The notes under the pieces were generated by a model that searched no databases, was not told the origin of the DNA, and saw nothing but the letters and a program-made list of their open reading frames with translations. This document shows positions 7,381 through 15,469 of a DNA stretch of 15,469 nt, piece after piece. Position numbers and translations under genes: made by a program. Each line of letters starts with the position of its first letter. Within the stretch, counting starts at the first letter, position 1. This DNA is from UBA6183 sp034676125 (lineage in GTDB: Bacteria; Bacteroidota; Bacteroidia; UKL13-3), in assembly GCA_034676125.1 (NCBI GenBank), contig JAUCCO010000083.1, positions 1 through 15,469 of the forward strand. The letters run 5' to 3'.

Positions 7381-8334
7381 CTATTTCTTCAACCCTATTT
7401 CTCTTAGTCTTTCGTCTAGGTATTGGCCTGCAGTTATGGGTTGATACTGTAATGGATTTTGTGGAGTAACACAATCTGCTAAACAATCTAATGGCATATT
7501 GCTTTTGGGATGTAAAAAAAACGGAATACTAAAACGAGATGTGCCCCATTTTTCGCGTGGTGGATTTACTACACGGTGTGTGGTTGATTTTAATTTATTG
7601 TTGGTTAAACGTTGCAACATATCTCCAACATTTACAACCAACTGATCGGGTAATGCGGTAATGCCCACCCATTGGTTTTGTTTGTTTAACACTTCTAATC
7701 CTTCGGCAGATGCACCCATTAAAAGTGTAATTAAATTAATATCTTCATGCTCGGCTGCACGCACTGCACTCTTAGGTTCATTGGTAATTGGTGGATAATG
7801 TATTGCACGTAAAATACTGTTGCCATTGTGTATTTTATCATCAAAATAAAACTCATCTAATCCTAAATATAAAGCAATTGCACGCAACATGTATTTACCT
7901 GTTTCTTCCAATTTTTTATAGGCTTCTTTTCCGTAAACATTAAACTGTGGCAATTCATTTATGCTCACATTATCTGGGTATTCATCTTTAATTTTATCAC
8001 CATCATCTACCCATTGGCCAAACTGCCAAAATTCTTTTAAATCGCCTTCGGTGCGGCCTTTTGCATGCTCTTTGCCAAAACTGGTATACCCACGTTGGCC
8101 AGCTAATCCAGGCACTTGGTAAGCTTCTTTTTTATCATCACTTAATGCATAAAATTGTTGTACTTGTTGGTATAAATTATTGCTAAGTTCATCACTTAAA
8201 AAATGACCACGAACGGCTACAAATCCAATATCTTCGTAAGCCTTGCCAAGCTGTTGTACAAATGCATCTTTTTGTTGTGGTGTACCATTAATAAAATCGG
8301 CTAAATTAACCGAAGGAATTCCTGCGTTATTCAT
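7381..8334 (-). CDS. Isopenicillin N synthase-like 2-oxoglutarate/Fe(II)-dependent oxygenase
   Basis: This is a non-haem iron oxygenase of the family that includes isopenicillin N synthase, flavone/gibberellin oxidases and bacterial homologues of unknown substrate. The 317 residues contain the N-terminal DIOX_N-type half (IPSVNLADF at 6-14, GFVAVRGH at 37-44) and the catalytic jelly-roll half. The iron-binding triad is visible as His196-x-Asp198 and His253, and the co-substrate-binding R-x-S is Arg267-Phe-Ser269, so the active site is complete. The R-x-S suggests 2-oxoglutarate use, though IPNS itself keeps this motif without using 2-oxoglutarate. It has no signal peptide and is cytosolic. 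It lies 73 bp downstream of tamB on the same strand and may be read from the tamB transcript; the only local box, TAAACTTG at 8381-8388, misses the consensus by one base and lacks a -33. No antibiotic-biosynthesis genes surround it, so beta-lactam synthesis is not suggested. Confidence 0.9.
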   Translation of the reverse strand: MNNAGIPSVNLADFINGTPQQKDAFVQQLGKAYEDIGFVAVRGHFLSDELSNNLYQQVQQFYALSDDKKEAYQVPGLAGQRGYTSFGKEHAKGRTEGDLKEFWQFGQWVDDGDKIKDEYPDNVSINELPQFNVYGKEAYKKLEETGKYMLRAIALYLGLDEFYFDDKIHNGNSILRAIHYPPITNEPKSAVRAAEHEDINLITLLMGASAEGLEVLNKQNQWVGITALPDQLVVNVGDMLQRLTNNKLKSTTHRVVNPPREKWGTSRFSIPFFLHPKSNMPLDCLADCVTPQNPLQYQPITAGQYLDERLREIGLKK

Positions 8335-8407
8335 ATAATTAGTGTTTTATTATTTAATTATTGTGGGGTTTATATTTATACAAGTTTAACAAAAAACTGC
8401 ACAATTT

Positions 8408-11400
8408 TTACGGAGTTAATTTAATTTGATTTTTACTTTTATTACTAAATATGTCACCAAAACTTTCAAATTCTTTACGGTAATATAAACCAACTCCATT
8501 GGTATTAATATTTCGGTTATAAATTGGATCAAGTTGAGCGCGTGAAAATGCTTTGGCTTTAAAGTTACCATCGCGGGTTAGGTTGTATTGCGTTAAAAAA
8601 TTTTGATACGTATTTACAGGATCAAAGCTGGCTTGAATCTCTAGCCTATTATCAAAAACACGTTTGGTACCGGTTATAATTTGCCTACCTCTAACGCTTT
8701 CGTTTCCTGTATGGTAATCTACATTTACATCAAGCCCAGGTATAAGCTGCTGAATAAAAGTAGTGGCCTGTGCCGATACAAAACCACTTAAAGTATTATT
8801 AACACCTGCTGTTAAATTTGGCGAAGAGTTAGCGTTTTGAACATTAGTAGGCGTAAATCTGCCAAATAACATAATGCTTATTACTTGCTGGGTCATTAAT
8901 TCGTTTTCGGTGCGCCAGTATCGTATTGTATTTTGCAACTCCGAAATGGTGTTACCAGACAACGTTCCACTTGCATCTGCCACATTCATATCAAACTTAA
9001 TATCGGGACTAAGCAAATTGCCTTTAACATACAATAAACACTCCACCAAAACACGCTGTTGTTTAATTGATTCAAGCTCTTCTTTAGTTGCACCAGCAAT
9101 AATATCAGCCACATTGGTACGGGCAGTATACGAACCCGTAATATTCATTTGTCCACCAAGCGGATCACCCGTCCAACTTATTCTTCCACCTGGTTTTAAA
9201 ATAAACTTTTTGGTAAATAAATTCATGGCAGTAAACTTATAATCGCCCTCGTTTATTTCAATATCACCAAACATATTAAACTGTCCACTTCGGGTAAGTT
9301 CAAACTTAATATCGCCATTGCCTCTTCCTCTAATTTTATCTCCTTGTTGCTCGTCAAGTATAATATTAATTTCAGCACTATTATTTACATGCATCATACA
9401 ATTAATAGAAAAACCACTTAATGCACCCGAGCGTTTTTTAAATCCTCTACCTACCGTTGAATCTTTACTTACAAAATGTATCAAACCATCCTGATCGCCA
9501 TAACTTGAGCTTAGTGGAATATTAATTACACTACCCGCCCTTGCCGTTAACTCGGCATTAAATACCATATCATTTATTGGGCCTTTAAGTGTTAAACCAC
9601 CATCAGCATATGCTTTACCATAAAACAAATCGTTATCTTTTGAAGAAGTATTAAGCACCTGGAAATTATTTAAATTACTAACCGATAAATCTGTATAAAA
9701 CTGTCCAAAGTTTTTATGATTAATGTATCCTGTAACGGTACCTCGATGATCATTAATATCTCGAACTTCAGTTGGTGCTATAGAAATTTGTTTCTCGGTA
9801 ATGGCAGCCGAAGTACTAAATGTGTAAATGGTTTTTAAATAATCAACCATTAATGTTACACCCATTAAATCGATATTACAGCTAAGTTTAGGCTTATCAA
9901 AACTACCCGTTAACATTCCGTTTGCCCGCACATTTCCGCCAAGTAGCTTAATATAATCTTTTACAAAAGCTTGAAATGAAGTTATGTCTGACTCATCAAA
10001 ATTTATGGTAAAATTTAGTGCTTCATCTTTACTATTTAAGTTATAATATCCCCCAATCTCTAGGTTACGTAATTTACCATTAACAGATTTTATAAAGGCC
10101 ATTAATTTATTTTGATCATTGGCATAGTTACTCAATAACCTAAAATCGCCAAGTGTATCTTTATCTAAAGATAGGTTTGTAACAGTAGCATCGCCACCAA
10201 TTACCATTGCATTATTTTTGTTTGATAAAGTAATGTTCCCATTTAAAACACCATCCGTATGAATTTGTAATCCTGGCAATAAATCGTTTATTAAATTAAG
10301 CCTAATATTACTCGCATCAATAAGCATTTGATGTGCATTTTTAAAACTATAAACGCCATTAACTAATATTACTTCAGTAGTATTACGTGTAAGGTTAAAG
10401 TTGGTAAAATCTAATGCATAATCGCTGTAACACACTGTGCTACCTTGGCGCAATACAAAATCTCCCGACCTAAATTGAAACGCACTATTATTAAAATTTG
10501 CTGTAATTCTATTGTCTTGCAACACAATTTGCGTGTTGGTATTGGTGGTAAATAAACTGCTGCTATCTGCTACTTTAATATCCACATTAAGTATATTTTT
10601 ATTTTGCACAATGCGGGCTGATGCGTTGCGGGCATAAATGGTATCGTTAACTAAAATACGGTTAAATGAAGCCAATAATTCAGCCTCCTCGCCACTACCT
10701 TTTGTATGCTTAATGGTTACACCTCTTATATGGGTTTTATTATAATGCAAACTACCAATATATGCATTGGCAAACCATTGCTGTGTATTTTCATTAAAAG
10801 CACCTTTAAATTGTGCATTTCTAAATTCAATATCTTTAAAATATAGCTCGTTAAATGGATAAAGTGTTTTGATGTTTACTTCAACCTGAAAGTTTTGCTT
10901 TTGGCGAATATTATCATGTGGTTTTCTAAAATATTCTGGTATAAGTTGATGCATGGCAACTTCAGCAGCATGGCCTAATTCTAGCAAATTATACTTACCT
11001 TTTATTTCGGCATCTATGTTATCAGATTTTAAAGATAAGGTTCGGTAATCGCCTTGGTTTACAGCATTAATAAATATGGTTTTTACACCAAATAAATCAT
11101 CGTTTTTTGCAATGCTTAAATCAGTAATATTTATTTTTCCATCATTCTGATCTAGATTTTTCCATGCAAAATTTATATCCGCATCGACACTAATGGTTAC
11201 ATCACTTGTATCAAACCCTAATGGCAGCAAATTGGCATTGCGTATTTTGGTTTGAAATTGATATTTGGTAACCTCATGGGCCATATCAATTCCTCCATTA
11301 AACTGTAGGTTTAAGTTCTTATCATTTATAGATAAATCTGCACCAATTTGTTTATCAAGCAAGTTGCCATTTATTGCAATATTTGAATAATTATACCCAT

Positions 11401-12793
11401 AAAAACTAAAGCTATCTATTTGCGCTTTTACTTCTGTTTTCATGGTTTCAAAATCAAAACCTTGCCCAGTTAAACTTGCATTACCTGTAATTTTACCTAA
11501 TAGCTTTTGATCAATTAATTTGCCTAAATTAAAGCCATATAAAACCAAGTTTCCTGAGTATTTAGAAGCTGCACTTTCGTCAGCAATTTTCATGTTTATA
11601 TCGGTTGATACATTACCAAGTGCAGTTTTAAAATCGCCATAGGCCACAAAATCTTGATAAAAACCAGTGTATTGTCCTTTAAAATTAATTGCCCCAAGTT
11701 GGTTTAAATTATCGGACAAAGGCATTTGTGCAATGTATTCCATATCGGCTTTACTGGCTAACACTTGCGTTACTTTTGCATCAATAAAGGTTTTATCAAT
11801 ATTTGGTAATCCGTTTAAACTTGCATCACCCCTAAACACACCTGATTGGCCAAATCTAGCATCAATATTTTTTAATCGCAGGTTGCTTAAAGTACCTTTT
11901 GCGCTTCCTTTTAACTTAAACTTATATTTAAAATCTTTTAAAGGTTCGGCAAAATAAATTACATCGCGCATATCAACCACCGATGAGTTTAATTTTATAT
12001 CTAATTTAACATCATCATAAAAATTGCTGAACGATTTATAATTATCATACCGCATACTATAATAATTACCAGCATGGGTATAAGGTGTTTTTAACTCTAG
12101 GGAATCAAACAACATACAAGTTGGCGAAATGGTAACAATAGATTTAATGTGATTGGCCACAAAACCACATTTCTCTTCTAAATCTAAATGGTTAACAACA
12201 AAGTGTAGGGAATCTTTAATAATATAAAAATCATCGGTGGTAGCATTGATATTATAAAAGTACTGATCGTTTGGCGCAAAAGCATTTCCCCAGGTAGACG
12301 TATCCAACTCATTTACCAACCTAAAACGTGCATTTACTAAAGTAACCTTATCAAAATGTACAGTAATTGGAGGACCAGGACTTGGAAGCGTATCATTTGG
12401 GTCGAAGATGTTAAACAACACATCAATATTAAATGAGCTGTCTTTATAAAACTTTAAATTACAGTAAGCATCAGTTACTTTAACATCACTTAAACTAAAC
12501 TTTGAAGAATCGAGTTGAAAACCTGCTAGATTAAAATTTAGCTTGCCTACATAAAAAAGTGTATCGTTTTTATGGTCACCAAAAAACACATCATCCAGTT
12601 CAAAAGTGTGCAATGGTTTATAGTTTATGTGTCCAATACTAATATTAGTTTTAAATTGCGCACTTAAATAACTGCTTAACCTATCAGTAAGCCAATTTTG
12701 AAATGTATTGTTTTTAAATAACGCATAGGCGGTGCCAAGCAAAAGCATAAGCAATATGAGCAAAGAAACCGATATGTATTTTAGTACGCGCAA
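8408..12793 (-). CDS. tamB: TamB-type translocation/assembly module protein (DUF490 family)
   Basis: TamB-like proteins are long, inner-membrane-anchored, beta-rich periplasmic proteins of the AsmA/TamB bridge class. They work with an Omp85 protein in outer-membrane assembly or carry phospholipids across the periplasm. This one has 1461 residues, normal for Bacteroidota. A single N-terminal membrane anchor lies at about residues 7-27, followed by more than 1,000 residues of repeated beta-strand pattern and, from about 1100 on, the DUF490 domain. Landmarks there are RGRGNGDIKFEL at about 1150, INEGDYKFTAMN, and the GGRISWTGDPLGGQMNITG region at about 1200. The start is TTG at 12793: a TAA stop sits directly before it in frame, and the next Met lies inside the membrane helix. 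It diverges from tsaD and may be followed in the same transcript by the oxygenase gene. No Omp85/TamA gene is present in the window. Confidence 0.93.
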   Translation of the reverse strand: MRVLKYISVSLLILLMLLLGTAYALFKNNTFQNWLTDRLSSYLSAQFKTNISIGHINYKPLHTFELDDVFFGDHKNDTLFYVGKLNFNLAGFQLDSSKFSLSDVKVTDAYCNLKFYKDSSFNIDVLFNIFDPNDTLPSPGPPITVHFDKVTLVNARFRLVNELDTSTWGNAFAPNDQYFYNINATTDDFYIIKDSLHFVVNHLDLEEKCGFVANHIKSIVTISPTCMLFDSLELKTPYTHAGNYYSMRYDNYKSFSNFYDDVKLDIKLNSSVVDMRDVIYFAEPLKDFKYKFKLKGSAKGTLSNLRLKNIDARFGQSGVFRGDASLNGLPNIDKTFIDAKVTQVLASKADMEYIAQMPLSDNLNQLGAINFKGQYTGFYQDFVAYGDFKTALGNVSTDINMKIADESAASKYSGNLVLYGFNLGKLIDQKLLGKITGNASLTGQGFDFETMKTEVKAQIDSFSFYGYNYSNIAINGNLLDKQIGADLSINDKNLNLQFNGGIDMAHEVTKYQFQTKIRNANLLPLGFDTSDVTISVDADINFAWKNLDQNDGKINITDLSIAKNDDLFGVKTIFINAVNQGDYRTLSLKSDNIDAEIKGKYNLLELGHAAEVAMHQLIPEYFRKPHDNIRQKQNFQVEVNIKTLYPFNELYFKDIEFRNAQFKGAFNENTQQWFANAYIGSLHYNKTHIRGVTIKHTKGSGEEAELLASFNRILVNDTIYARNASARIVQNKNILNVDIKVADSSSLFTTNTNTQIVLQDNRITANFNNSAFQFRSGDFVLRQGSTVCYSDYALDFTNFNLTRNTTEVILVNGVYSFKNAHQMLIDASNIRLNLINDLLPGLQIHTDGVLNGNITLSNKNNAMVIGGDATVTNLSLDKDTLGDFRLLSNYANDQNKLMAFIKSVNGKLRNLEIGGYYNLNSKDEALNFTINFDESDITSFQAFVKDYIKLLGGNVRANGMLTGSFDKPKLSCNIDLMGVTLMVDYLKTIYTFSTSAAITEKQISIAPTEVRDINDHRGTVTGYINHKNFGQFYTDLSVSNLNNFQVLNTSSKDNDLFYGKAYADGGLTLKGPINDMVFNAELTARAGSVINIPLSSSYGDQDGLIHFVSKDSTVGRGFKKRSGALSGFSINCMMHVNNSAEINIILDEQQGDKIRGRGNGDIKFELTRSGQFNMFGDIEINEGDYKFTAMNLFTKKFILKPGGRISWTGDPLGGQMNITGSYTARTNVADIIAGATKEELESIKQQRVLVECLLYVKGNLLSPDIKFDMNVADASGTLSGNTISELQNTIRYWRTENELMTQQVISIMLFGRFTPTNVQNANSSPNLTAGVNNTLSGFVSAQATTFIQQLIPGLDVNVDYHTGNESVRGRQIITGTKRVFDNRLEIQASFDPVNTYQNFLTQYNLTRDGNFKAKAFSRAQLDPIYNRNINTNGVGLYYRKEFESFGDIFSNKSKNQIKLTP

Positions 12794-12806
12794 TTAGGTA
12801 TGTTAG

Positions 12807-12837
12807 CAAAAATAAGTATTACTAATTTTGAACCAAA
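12807..12837 (-). promoter_or_regulatory. Candidate tamB promoter overlapping the tsaD start
   Basis: On the minus strand, TTTG at 12834-12837 and TATTTTTG at 12807-12814 are separated by 19 bp, an ideal fit to the Bacteroidota TTTG-N(17-23)-TAnnTTTG pattern. The -33 element lies within the third and fourth codons of tsaD. Transcription would begin near 12800-12803, leaving only about 7-10 nt before the TTG start of tamB. The match is direct; function is inferred. Confidence 0.55.
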
Positions 12838-13832
12838 CAAATATTACAATATTAGCCATAGAATCTTCGTGCGATGATACATCAGTAGCGGTAATAAACA
12901 ACGGAAAAGTATTATGTAACCTTGTGGCTGGCCAACAAATACACGAGCAATATGGTGGTGTAGTGCCTGAATTAGCTTCGCGTGCACACCAACAAAATAT
13001 AGTGCCGCTGGTGGATGTGGCTTTAAAACAAGCTAAAATTACTACTGCCGATTTAAGTGCAATAGCTTTTACGGGCGGGCCAGGATTAATAGGTTCGTTG
13101 ATGGTGGGTTGCTCGTTTGCTAAAGGTTTGGCCCTAAGTTTAAATATTCCATTAATAGCAGTTCACCACATGCAAGCGCATATTTTGGCTCATTTTATTG
13201 ATGAACCAAAGCCTGAATTTCCATTTTTATGTTTAACAGTAAGTGGTGGACATACCCAATTGGTTAAATTAACTAATTATTTTGAACACGAAATTATTGG
13301 AAAAACAATTGATGATGCCGCAGGTGAAGCTTTTGATAAGGCAGCAAAAATATTGAACCTACCCTACCCAGGCGGACCATTAATTGATAAATATGCACAA
13401 ACAGGAAACCCGTTGGCTTATGAATTTCCGGTGCCTAATATGCCAAATTTCGACTTTAGTTTTAGTGGTTTAAAAACTTCTTTTTTATATTTTATTCAGA
13501 AACAGGTTGCCGCTAACCCAAATTTTATTGAACAAAACTTGGCTGATATTTGTGCCAGCATACAACATGCTATTATCAAACAATTAATTAAAAAATTGAT
13601 TGCAGCCGCAAAACATACACAAATTAATCAGGTGGCATTGGCTGGTGGTGTTTCTGCAAATAGTGGTTTACGATTGGCCTTACAAACTGAAGGAGCAAAA
13701 CATGGCTGGAAAACATTTATTCCGGCTTTTGAGTATTGCACTGATAATGCTGCAATGATTGCAATGGCGGCACATTATAAATATTTATCAAACCAATTTG
13801 AAACCCAACAAACAGCTCCATTTGCGAGGTAA
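12828..13832 (+). CDS. tsaD: tRNA N6-threonylcarbamoyladenosine transferase TsaD
   Basis: TsaD moves the threonylcarbamoyl group from threonylcarbamoyl-AMP to A37 of ANN-decoding tRNAs (t6A37), acting with TsaB, TsaE and TsaC in the cytoplasm. The 334 residues show the family pattern throughout: LAIESSCDDTSVAV at 9-22, the metal-binding HHMQAH at 113-118 (His114 and His118), LTVSGGHTQL at 136-145, DDAAGEAFDKAAK at 162-174, PYPGGP at 179-184, FSGLKTS at 212-218, LAGGVSANSGLR at 271-282 and a late metal-ligand Asp306 (TDNAAM). The start is TTG at 12828. The frame is closed by TAA at 12813-12815, and only ATT at 12825 offers another choice, while the conserved motif begins eight codons after the TTG. 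Only 34 bp separate it from the divergent tamB start. tsaB and tsaE are not here. Identification is firm. Confidence 0.98.
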   Translation: MNQTNITILAIESSCDDTSVAVINNGKVLCNLVAGQQIHEQYGGVVPELASRAHQQNIVPLVDVALKQAKITTADLSAIAFTGGPGLIGSLMVGCSFAKGLALSLNIPLIAVHHMQAHILAHFIDEPKPEFPFLCLTVSGGHTQLVKLTNYFEHEIIGKTIDDAAGEAFDKAAKILNLPYPGGPLIDKYAQTGNPLAYEFPVPNMPNFDFSFSGLKTSFLYFIQKQVAANPNFIEQNLADICASIQHAIIKQLIKKLIAAAKHTQINQVALAGGVSANSGLRLALQTEGAKHGWKTFIPAFEYCTDNAAMIAMAAHYKYLSNQFETQQTAPFAR

Positions 13833-14014
13833 TATTTTTTTTAAAAAAATGGTAAATGAGGATTGCCTTTTTTTATTTTTTTAGCTCACCATCAACCTTA
13901 AATAAATTGGTTTGATTTAACTTTTAAAACATCAACCACCAATAATAATACTTTTATTATTGACCAATAAATAAGGCAATATTACGTTTACTGGTAAAAT
14001 TAAAACATGGCTAA

Positions 14015-14046
14015 TTGTGCTTTTTATGCCAAAAAAGTTATGTTTG
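14015..14046 (+). promoter_or_regulatory. Candidate promoter of the lytic transglycosylase gene
   Basis: TTG at 14015-14017 and TATGTTTG at 14039-14046 (full TAnnTTTG match) are 21 bp apart, within the normal Bacteroidota spacing. Transcription would start near 14051, giving a leader of about 39 nt that contains the palindrome at 14059-14073. Function is inferred. Confidence 0.5.
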
Positions 14047-14058
14047 TTATTCACCCAG

Positions 14059-14073
14059 CAACAATTATTGTTG
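14059..14073. repeat. 15-bp palindrome in the leader of the lytic transglycosylase gene
   Basis: CAACAAT-T-ATTGTTG is a perfect inverted repeat with a single central base, ending 16 bp before the ATG at 14090. It is too tight to form an RNA hairpin but has the form of a dimeric protein operator; chance in AT-rich DNA is also possible. Confidence 0.35.
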
Positions 14074-14089
14074 TTGATAATACAATTTA

Positions 14090-15346
14090 ATGAATAGAAT
14101 TTTATCGTACATTATAACCGGAACCCTACTTTTTACAGGCGCTAAAGCGAATGCACAATTGGTAGTTAAACACATGGATGAGGCTACCTTAGCAATGGTA
14201 GATACCAACACCATTAAGTTACGAAACAAACTGTACCCTAAAAAATCACAAGGCGATTTAAACATTTACGGATTTGAAGAAAACGATATTCCGATGTATG
14301 CAGACTCTGTTGTTGCATATCGTTTATCATTACTTGAATCGGAGGTGCAGTTAGATTACAACGAATACGTTAAACCATATATTAATTTATATACTGTTAG
14401 AAGACGTAACCTTTCCTCTAAAATGTTAGCTTATAGCAAGTTTTATTTCCCCATGTTTGAAGAAGCCTTAGATAGGGCAAACATGCCAATGGAATTAAAA
14501 TATTTAGCAGTGATAGAATCTGCTTTAAACCCAATGGCAACTTCTCCTGTAGGCGCTGCTGGAATGTGGCAATTTATGGCTCCTACTGGCCGTATGTATG
14601 GATTAAAAACTACGGCTATTTATGATGAACGTAGAGATGTACTAAAATCTACCGAAGCGGCTATAAAATATTTGCGTAACTCGTACCGTATTTATGGCGA
14701 TTGGTTATTGGTTATTGCCTCTTACAATTGCGGACCAGGTAATGTAAATAAAGCCATTAGAAAAGCTGGTGGAGTTAAAAACTTTTGGGCCATACAAAAA
14801 TATTTACCAGGCGAAACCCGTGGATATGTTCCTGCATTTATTGCAGCTACTTATATGATGAATTATCCATCTGAACATAATATTTATCCATCGGAGAATG
14901 CAGATATAGAATTTCATATGGATACTGTACATGTTGATGCATCCTACAATTTAAGTGCATTGGCCAATAATTTGGATATGACCTTAAACGAATTATTAGG
15001 TTATAACCCAGCTATTAAACGTGCCGTTATTCCGTATGGCGTAGGCGATGTAACTTTAAACTTACCTTACGAAAAAGCTATTATGTTTGCTTCGTTAAAC
15101 GATAGTACATTTAAGCAAAGCAGTAACGAACAAAGATTGGCCATGAACCGCCAATTGGCTTTGGAGAAAAAACAAATAGCTAGTAAAAGCCATGGCAAAG
15201 CAAGAACAATAACCGTAAAAAGTGGTGATTCGCTTGGTAAATTAGCTAATAAATACAATGTTAACCAAAGTGATTTAAGACGCTGGAATAATATTAAAGG
15301 CAGCAGAATTAATGTTGGCCAAAAGTTAATTATCAATAAAGGATAA
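14090..15346 (+). CDS. MltD-like lytic transglycosylase with LysM domain
   Basis: This is a predicted exported murein hydrolase that cleaves the MurNAc-GlcNAc bond of peptidoglycan to form 1,6-anhydro-MurNAc ends. The 418 residues begin with a signal peptide ending AKANA at about residue 22; there is no lipobox Cys, unlike E. coli MltD. The SLT (goose-lysozyme-like) domain spans about 125-240. The catalytic Glu143 lies in AVIESALNP, followed by GAAGMWQFM at 155-163, then DERRDVLKSTEAAIKYL and the SYNCGPGNVNKAI motif at 211-223. Residues 283-327 resemble a degenerate LysM-like unit, as in MltD proteins (NLSALANNL, then LLGYNPAIKRAVIPYG). A clear LysM peptidoglycan-binding domain lies at 372-416 (ITVKSGDSLGKLANKYNV up to INVGQKLIINKG). 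It appears monocistronic, with its own promoter candidate upstream and a strong terminator 14 bp after the stop. The family is firm; MltD versus other family 1 subtypes is an inference. Confidence 0.94.
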   Translation: MNRILSYIITGTLLFTGAKANAQLVVKHMDEATLAMVDTNTIKLRNKLYPKKSQGDLNIYGFEENDIPMYADSVVAYRLSLLESEVQLDYNEYVKPYINLYTVRRRNLSSKMLAYSKFYFPMFEEALDRANMPMELKYLAVIESALNPMATSPVGAAGMWQFMAPTGRMYGLKTTAIYDERRDVLKSTEAAIKYLRNSYRIYGDWLLVIASYNCGPGNVNKAIRKAGGVKNFWAIQKYLPGETRGYVPAFIAATYMMNYPSEHNIYPSENADIEFHMDTVHVDASYNLSALANNLDMTLNELLGYNPAIKRAVIPYGVGDVTLNLPYEKAIMFASLNDSTFKQSSNEQRLAMNRQLALEKKQIASKSHGKARTITVKSGDSLGKLANKYNVNQSDLRRWNNIKGSRINVGQKLIINKG

Positions 15347-15360
15347 TATAAAGGTATTCA

Positions 15361-15404
15361 AAAAAAAATCCCTGCTGTTTTTATTAATGGTAGGGATTTT
15401 TTTT
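15361..15404 (+). terminator. Strong rho-independent terminator after the lytic transglycosylase gene
   Basis: A 13-bp perfect stem pairs 15361-15373 (A-run then TCCCT) with 15392-15404 (AGGGA then a T-run), with an 18-nt loop. The T-run on one arm and A-run on the other make it work in principle in both directions. It lies 14 bp past the stop codon at 15346. Confidence 0.9.
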
Positions 15405-15469
15405 GTGGTTGAAGTAAACCCAAATTACGCATTGGAAATGCATAATCGATAAAGAAACTGTAAATCAGT

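Larger units (their letters stand above)
13833..14089. other. tsaD / lytic transglycosylase intergenic region with hairpins
   Basis: After the tsaD stop come an A/T-only palindrome (13834-13850) and a T-rich stretch (13868-13882). The T-rich stretch lies between imperfect inverted arms ATGGT-aaat-GAG (13849-13860) and CTCACCAT (13885-13892); a transcript end here is possible but not convincing. A perfect 9-bp inverted repeat with 5-nt loop (CAATAATAA / TTATTATTG, 13940-13962) follows. The right end holds the promoter candidate and leader palindrome listed separately. Confidence 0.45.

Noticed and set aside
8874..9242. A 122-residue open frame on the + strand opposite tamB
   Set aside because: It lies wholly inside the well-supported tamB DUF490 region on the other strand and shows no family pattern; it is a shadow frame. 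The same applies to the open frames opposite ruvB, tonB, the repeat protein and the transglycosylase.
7381..12793. A beta-lactam-type biosynthetic cluster, suggested by the IPNS-like gene
   Set aside because: No non-ribosomal peptide synthetase, acyltransferase or other pathway gene is present; the neighbours are tamB and a T9SS cargo gene, and most bacterial members of this oxygenase family are unrelated to penicillin synthesis.
13834..13850. The A/T palindrome after tsaD as a terminator
   Set aside because: It consists only of T-run and A-run, with no G/C stem to stall polymerase; not a credible rho-independent terminator.

Overview
The window looks like an ordinary, AT-rich chromosomal stretch of a Bacteroidota bacterium. 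Several independent signs agree. There is a TonB protein with the Bacteroidota-type N-terminus, and a secreted protein with a C-terminal type IX secretion (T9SS) sorting domain. There is also a very large TamB-type protein. Promoter-like sequences match the phylum's TTTG / TAnnTTTG pattern, Shine-Dalgarno sequences are absent or weak, and GTG and TTG starts are used. The RuvB sequence suggests the Chitinophagales/Sphingobacteriales side of the phylum; that is recall, not a measured placement.

Layout, left to right. (1) Positions 1-1998, + strand: the 3' part of an ABC-2 type transporter permease, then ruvB. (2) 1995-2786, - strand: a TonB-family energy transducer whose stop codon overlaps the ruvB stop. 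(3) 3159-4273, + strand: a compact MscS-type channel and a hutD/ves-family gene interrupted by one in-frame TAA. (4) 4281-5048, - strand: a CDP-alcohol phosphatidyltransferase, convergent with hutD. (5) 5511-7070, - strand: a secreted ELWxxDGT-repeat protein with a T9SS tail. (6) 7381-12793, - strand: an isopenicillin N synthase-like 2-oxoglutarate/Fe(II) oxygenase gene and, upstream of it, tamB. (7) 12828-15346, + strand: tsaD, divergent from tamB across only 34 bp, then a LysM-containing lytic transglycosylase closed by a strong terminator at 15361-15404.

The genes do not form one pathway. The shared theme is the cell envelope: transporter permease, TonB, MscS, phospholipid synthesis, T9SS cargo, TamB and a murein hydrolase. 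Two universal housekeeping genes (ruvB and tsaD) are mixed in. I see no phage, transposon, CRISPR array, tRNA, rRNA, toxin-antitoxin or defence cassette, and no convincing undescribed multi-gene system. The points most worth checking are the nonsense codon in hutD, the compact tamB/tsaD divergent start region with two TTG starts, and a possible decayed coding remnant at 5190-5322.
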